NCBI GenBank assembly: GCA_905221605.1
Contig: CAJNDS010002373.1
Span: 221,001 to 285,000 of the forward strand
Reading direction: 5' to 3'
Length of the DNA: 64,000 bases
DNA from: Symbiodinium natans
Taxonomy: Eukaryota; Sar; Dinophyceae; Suessiales; Symbiodiniaceae
The position numbers were made by a program, and so were the translations under genes. Shown piece after piece: positions 59,216 to 64,000 of the stretch; the stretch's first letter is position 1, and the number at the start of each line of letters is the position of its first letter. The notes under the pieces were generated by a model. It saw nothing but the letters and a program-made list of their open reading frames with translations. It had not been told where the DNA came from and ran no database searches.

Positions 59216-62200
59216 CTGGGTCGTGTGGTGCTCAAACCTGTTCGTTCCTTTAATCTATCCAGCACTTGGTTTGTGTGGACTTGACCAGTGACATTGATAT
59301 TGCGCAAACGTCAATGTCAAACCTACTCCCGCAGTAGTGAAGACGTCCGACAGGCGAAGAATGCAACTATTCAAATTTCATTCGCCTGAGCCGCCAGTCG
59401 CAGGGACTACCAAACCCATTCAGCCGCAGGCTGCGACTTGACCAGTGCGAGGGCTTCAAGTATCGGGGCTGAGGGACCCAAACAGTAGCTTAAACCCAAA
59501 CCCTACATCCATCTCAAGAAGTCAAGAAGTCAACAAGATTGGCAGCTGCAGGCTGGGAGACGTTCGATTGTAGGCATCATGCACCCAAAACGCCCACATC
59601 GGCCCCTATCCCTGAATCCACTTTCCACCCACCCTGACATGCAGAGGCACAATGCCCCACTTGGTCCCGATAGCCATAATGCCCCACTCTGCAAAAACCA
59701 CTCCCCACAGTTTCTTCAACCCGAGCAGCTCGCACCTACGCTAACCCACGTTAACCGTTAACCTGCATTGGCTCTCGTTCAAAGACCTGACTTCGGCTGT
59801 GTGCCCCAAGCGGCAAGCCCAAGAAGTGGTCTGCTGTCACCTGAAGCGTTCGGTGGCAGAGTTCAGCTTTGTCTCTGTTTAGGTTTTACGAGAGATCTCT
59901 CTCCAAGGCGGTGTTAAAGCATGTGAGTGTCACCAGTGGGCGTAATTCTTTGGGAGAAGGTGTTGAGCTTGGGGGCTACCTACTTGCAGCTTCTGAACTT
60001 CGATCTGCGGCCACGGGGTCATCGTTTTGGAGAGGCTGACATGCAGAGCACCTACAAATCTGCGTGCTGAAGCAGGTTCACAGATCAGATGTTCCGCTTC
60101 ATACCCTCGACCCCAAGGTGACAAGCGATTGGCTCAATTGTTTCTTTTCTTGATAAGCTGCAACGCGCGACAAGCCCAGAGTTTAGTTGGGATATGTAGG
60201 GACGTGAGTTGCAAATGTAGCAGGTTGGCACTGTGAACTGTAAAAGCAGAGAATTCCAAACTCAAAGAGTAAACCGACAGCTCTACAGCCGAAACCCAGC
60301 AGCCAACATTATCACCTCATTTAGTCGTCGGAAAGTGACCCAGCAGTGGAATGCCTGATCCTGCTCAACCTCAACATCCGGGGCAGCGGCCATCGCTTGC
60401 AAAGCTCTTTGCTTCAGCTGGTCAACGCTTAATTGTTCCTGCCGCCGAGGCGCCAAGCGATTCGCATAGATTGATGCTTCTGCCTTCTGCCACTTAAATA
60501 TGTGCCTAGAGAGTCACACGAATGCCGCACGATGGCCGCGCATGATGCGCAAGGTTTACCCGAGAGGAGATAGTCTTATGGGCCTCCTGAATGCATGAAC
60601 CCACCAAAAAGCACCGGCATTGAAGCAACTGCGAGGAATCTACGCGGCAGTCGAGGCGTCAAGAAGCCTCACACAAGCCCCCAATTGGCCCATACAAGCA
60701 GCACAGCGGATGCGGGGTTGGACAGGCCTTGAGGTTTCAGGACTGTCAGTTTTGGTGGGACTCGGATCGCGGGACCTCCGTTCTCTGTGCTGCTTTCTTG
60801 TCTCGCTTCCCCTTCTTCTATCTGCGCCGACACGCCCCCTTCAAGTCTCATTCATGTCTCTCTAGTTGCCTTCATTCCTGCAAAAGTGCTACTCTTCTGT
60901 CCCTTGATCGATTCCTTGGTTCCAAAGCGGGTCTTGTCTCATGTCTCCACGTCTCGTCAGTCCCTAAGCTTACAAAACCGATCGTCCCTTCCTATCTCCG
61001 TTGCGGCTGGAACCGGATCGCGGGACGCGCCCCGCTTCTGCTTCTTCTTCTTCTACTATGCAAGGTCGAAACTATTCTCAAACACTTCGACAATATTCAA
61101 ACGCATGCAACACATTGCAAACTGCACTTTTCACACCCCTGGCCTCAGGCGCTTGGGTGACCTCTGCAGGGACCGGTTGCTCTGGCTCCGTCGGCTCCAG
61201 CGTCGGCTCCGCAGGGGCCTCGTCCTCTGCATCAACTTAGGGGTTCCTGTATTAAATTCAGCTGCCCTCTGGGGAAAACATCAATGGCACTTGTCAATCT
61301 AGGCAGAAGTGTGAGTGAGCTCAGTGGGCCCCCAATGGCCCGGAGCTCCTGCTCGACCACCGCCTCCTCCACCAAGGTGCTGCTGGACGCCTGCAGAAAC
61401 TCTGAACGCCCCGAAAACTCGCGGTTTGGCCTACCGGCCTTTGTCAGAAGAAACACTGACAGTGGTGCCAACAAGCGCCAACGATTGACACAATGCCAGA
61501 TGGGCCACTATTTGACACAATGCCGACACTGATTTCGGAACTTTGAAAGGGAGCCTCTTGAACATATCTGAGCTCCACGGAAAGCCCCAACACCCAACAA
61601 TGGGTTCGACTGCAAATGCGAGAATGCCGTGCATCTACATTCCGACTCGGCCTTAAGAGTTTAAAGACCACCCGAGTTGCTCGAATCAAAGCCCTGCACC
61701 AGCTCCTTTTGTTGCCTGGACCTATATACGGGTGCTGGTCGCTCCGCCCGTGAGGGTGTGCCGTTCGACTGCGGGCGACTGAGAGCTCAAGAATGTCACC
61801 GTCTAGAAGATGCATATGATTCTTGCAGCCAAACCTACCCATGGTTTCAGCCGCAGCCATCCGCCCTGTCGAAACAGGCAAGCTGCATAGCCGATGCTGC
61901 CAGACAGGGCATGAAGGGCTTCAAGGTTTGAGGGCTGCACTGGGCTGCCTAGGCCTAGGCTTCGCCAAGACAAAACAATAGTAGGCTCGATGTCGATTTT
62001 GTAGTTGTAGCAGTGTTCGGGATATGGTAGAGCCCATTCTGCGTGGAGCATGGCTGCCCACGAGTGCTCTGGCAGAAACGACAGCCACCATAGCCATCCC
62101 TTCCCTGCACTATGGACACTATGGACAGCTTCAACGATCCAGCAGGTCTCAGCAACACTCCTTCGCACTAAGCATCCCAAGCAGACCCGCCACAACTGGT

Positions 62201-63356
62201 TCTCTCCTTTAGGTCCCAAACCTGCTGAGCTCCACTTCCACTCACTTCGGGTTTCGCAGGACCAGAATCACCGAGTCCCCTCGGAGGAACATTTTGCTGA
62301 TGAAGCGATCCTTGTTGACCGGCTTGGCCTTCCGCGAAAAGGAAGTGCCATAAAAGCCTGAACTACGGGGAAATCATGAATATCGAGATCGAGACCTTCC
62401 CTGCCACATCTTTTACAAGCCGTCATCCTACACTGCTCCCCCCCCCCAATTCAATCCCCATGCCAAAAGCAGGCTAGCAGCAGGCCAATACTTTTTAACA
62501 AGCAGCCAGGACCCCACCCTCCTGGTGAAAAGTAGTAAAGGGTGCTCACTATGAATGCTTGCATGGCATGGCACGCGATTCGCCATGCACGCAGCACCCT
62601 TTGTATGCCTTATGAGCCTTACAGTCACCAAACCCAACGAGCATGTGAAATTCAACGTCCACAGGCCTTCTTCTTGCCGCCATGCGGGGTCTCAGTCCAC
62701 ATCTCACGGACCTGCCAAAGGTTCGGACTCTGTGTGTGTGTGTGTGTGCATGCTGCGCACCTCATGCTCTGTAGAGAGCCGCAAGATGGGGCAGCTGAGG
62801 AGCGCGCGTTCTCCAGCACCATGTTCGAATGGCGGTCGAAAGCCTGGAAAGCACATCCCACCATGCGACTGGAAACCATCGACAACATCTGTGCCCTCAC
62901 TTCGGCAGTTGGGAGACCTTGCGCCCCATGTCGACACCACCACCCCCACTACTCTCTGCATGTCTGTCTGTCTCGGAGTGCTTGTGGCGCGTGCGGTGCA
63001 GGCGGTCAGTAAGTGCGGTGCTCGTGCTTGTGCTTGTGCTTGTACTTGTGCTTGTGCCGGGGGAACCCCCAGAAGGAACTTGTTTGGATATCCACAGGAT
63101 CTCTGGATATTGCAATAGACCCCCAAAAAAATCCAAGAAATGGCATAGTTGCTGAGGTTGCTTCTGCTGTAATCACGCAAAATGAAGCTTGGGAGGCTCA
63201 ATGGGGTTTATAGTCTGACGAGAAGGGGTTGAAGCTCCTAGATCCCATGCAATGGGCATGGGCTTGGAAAACCACAAAAACATTGATGGGGGCAGCCGGC
63301 GCAGCAATTCTGCTCAATATGATTCGTATGAATATCTCTTTCTGGAGATCGACGCG
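59216..63356. other. Mostly unassigned region upstream of the TPR-like exons
   Basis: Expected to hold earlier exons of the TPR-like gene. One candidate is 61330-61390 (minus, ASSSTLVEEAVVEQELRAIG, acceptor CTGCAG|GC, donor GGGG|GC), not linked. Nothing else was recognised. Confidence 0.35.
63019..63057 (+). repeat. (GTGCTT)n hexamer repeat
   Basis: Six copies with one variant (GTACTT). Confidence 0.9.
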
Positions 63357-63600
63357 GTTTAGGGTTTAGGGTTTAGAAAAAAGGGTTTAGGGTTTATAAG
63401 GTTTATACGGTTTATAGGTTTAGGGTTTAGGGTTTATAGGGTTTATATGGGGTTTATATAGGGTTTATATAGGGTTTATATAGGGTTTATAGGGTTTATA
63501 TAGGGTTTATATTATAGGGTTTATATTATAGGGTTTATATAGGGTTTATATAGGGTTTATATAGGGTTTATAGGGTTTAGGGTTTTGGGTGAAAGTGCTT
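63357..63600 (+). repeat. TTTAGGG / TTTATAGGG variant array
   Basis: GGTTTAGGG units grade into GGTTTATAGGG and GGTTTATATAGGG units, about 25 in total: a derived telomere-like satellite. Confidence 0.95.
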
Positions 63601-63699
63601 AGGGTTTATAAGTTGTAAGTCAGTCTTGAAAGTGATAAGGGAGTCTAGGGTTAAACGCTGTTTTGGTGTCAGTTTTGAGCCCAGCAGACCATATGCTAC

Positions 63700-63930
63700 A
63701 CAGCTACCGACAGGGGCAAGCGGAATCCAAAAAAAGCCGTGAAAACCCCAAAAAAACCAGAAAAAATCCAAAAAAAGGCAGACTCCAAAAACACAGGGCA
63801 AGCCCAAAAAAAAGCGTAAAGCGTAGCAACTCCGTAAAACCCCGTGCGATCCCCAAAAAAAGGCGTGCAAAACCCGTAACCGAAATCCAAAAAAACCCGA
63901 AAAAACTCCAAAAAATGCCGTGCACCCGAC
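63700..63930 (+). repeat. A-run-rich degenerate repeat (Lys/Pro-rich frame)
   Basis: Recurring CCAAAAAAA and CGTGAAAACC phrases. One plus frame (63663-63953) reads as a basic KK/NPKK/PKK-rich peptide. More likely low-complexity DNA than a gene, though a basic nuclear-protein tail cannot be excluded. Confidence 0.6.
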
Positions 63931-64000
63931 GCCGAAAAATCTTACCATTCTGAGCTCAAGTTTTGTGTCTCACCGCTTTTTGGGAGATGAACCCGCCCGC

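Noticed and set aside
63357..63600. True chromosome end
   Set aside because: Repeats are degenerate and unique sequence follows to the end of the window.

Overview
The window looks like nuclear DNA of a dinoflagellate, probably a Symbiodiniaceae or Polarella-like alga; the species cannot be fixed from the sequence. Four things point there. Conserved genes are cut into exons of about 17-113 nt. Introns mostly begin with GC, or sometimes GA or GT, and end in AG that is always followed by a G exon base. There are many interstitial TTTAGGG (plant/alga/dinoflagellate telomere) tracts. The 22-nt dinoflagellate spliced leader sequence is present, split in two by a 49-nt insertion. No bacterial-type operon, rRNA or convincing tRNA was seen.

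Two genes were assembled by eye, and a fragment of a third; all lie on the minus strand, as expected for unidirectional dinoflagellate gene clusters. (1) A complete 40S ribosomal protein S5 (uS7) gene, 26430 down to 5390: 14 coding exons, 582 nt of CDS, 193 residues, spread over 21 kb. (2) Most of a GH38-like (DUF5054-type) glycoside hydrolase family protein, about 47107 down to 32570, with 25 exons recognised and some gaps. (3) The C-terminal end of a TPR-like protein, 59215 down to 58485. Other short minus-strand exon candidates (27.1, 28.1, 50.4, 52.6 kb) share the splice grammar and codon bias but were not identified.

The last RPS5 intron (5426-20980, 15.6 kb) is a repeat trap. In order it holds a frameshifted minus-strand ORF, hairpin units and an AT-rich ~970 bp element, TTTAGGG tracts, a 210 bp tandem duplication, a 300 bp palindrome, a larger inverted repeat, a ~24-copy 53 bp minisatellite, a decayed plus-strand retroelement (RT, RanBP2-type and CCHC zinc fingers), the split spliced leader, a 420 bp ACT tract, and a second copy of the AT-rich element.

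Elsewhere the DNA is mostly intron and intergenic sequence with microsatellites (notably a 750 bp CA-rich array at 45.92-46.67 kb, inside an intron of the GH38-like gene), a diverged minisatellite at 29 kb and a TTTATAGGG-type array at 63.4 kb. Most long ORFs in the window are chance or repeat-derived. Family calls were made by recognising conserved motifs, not by database search.
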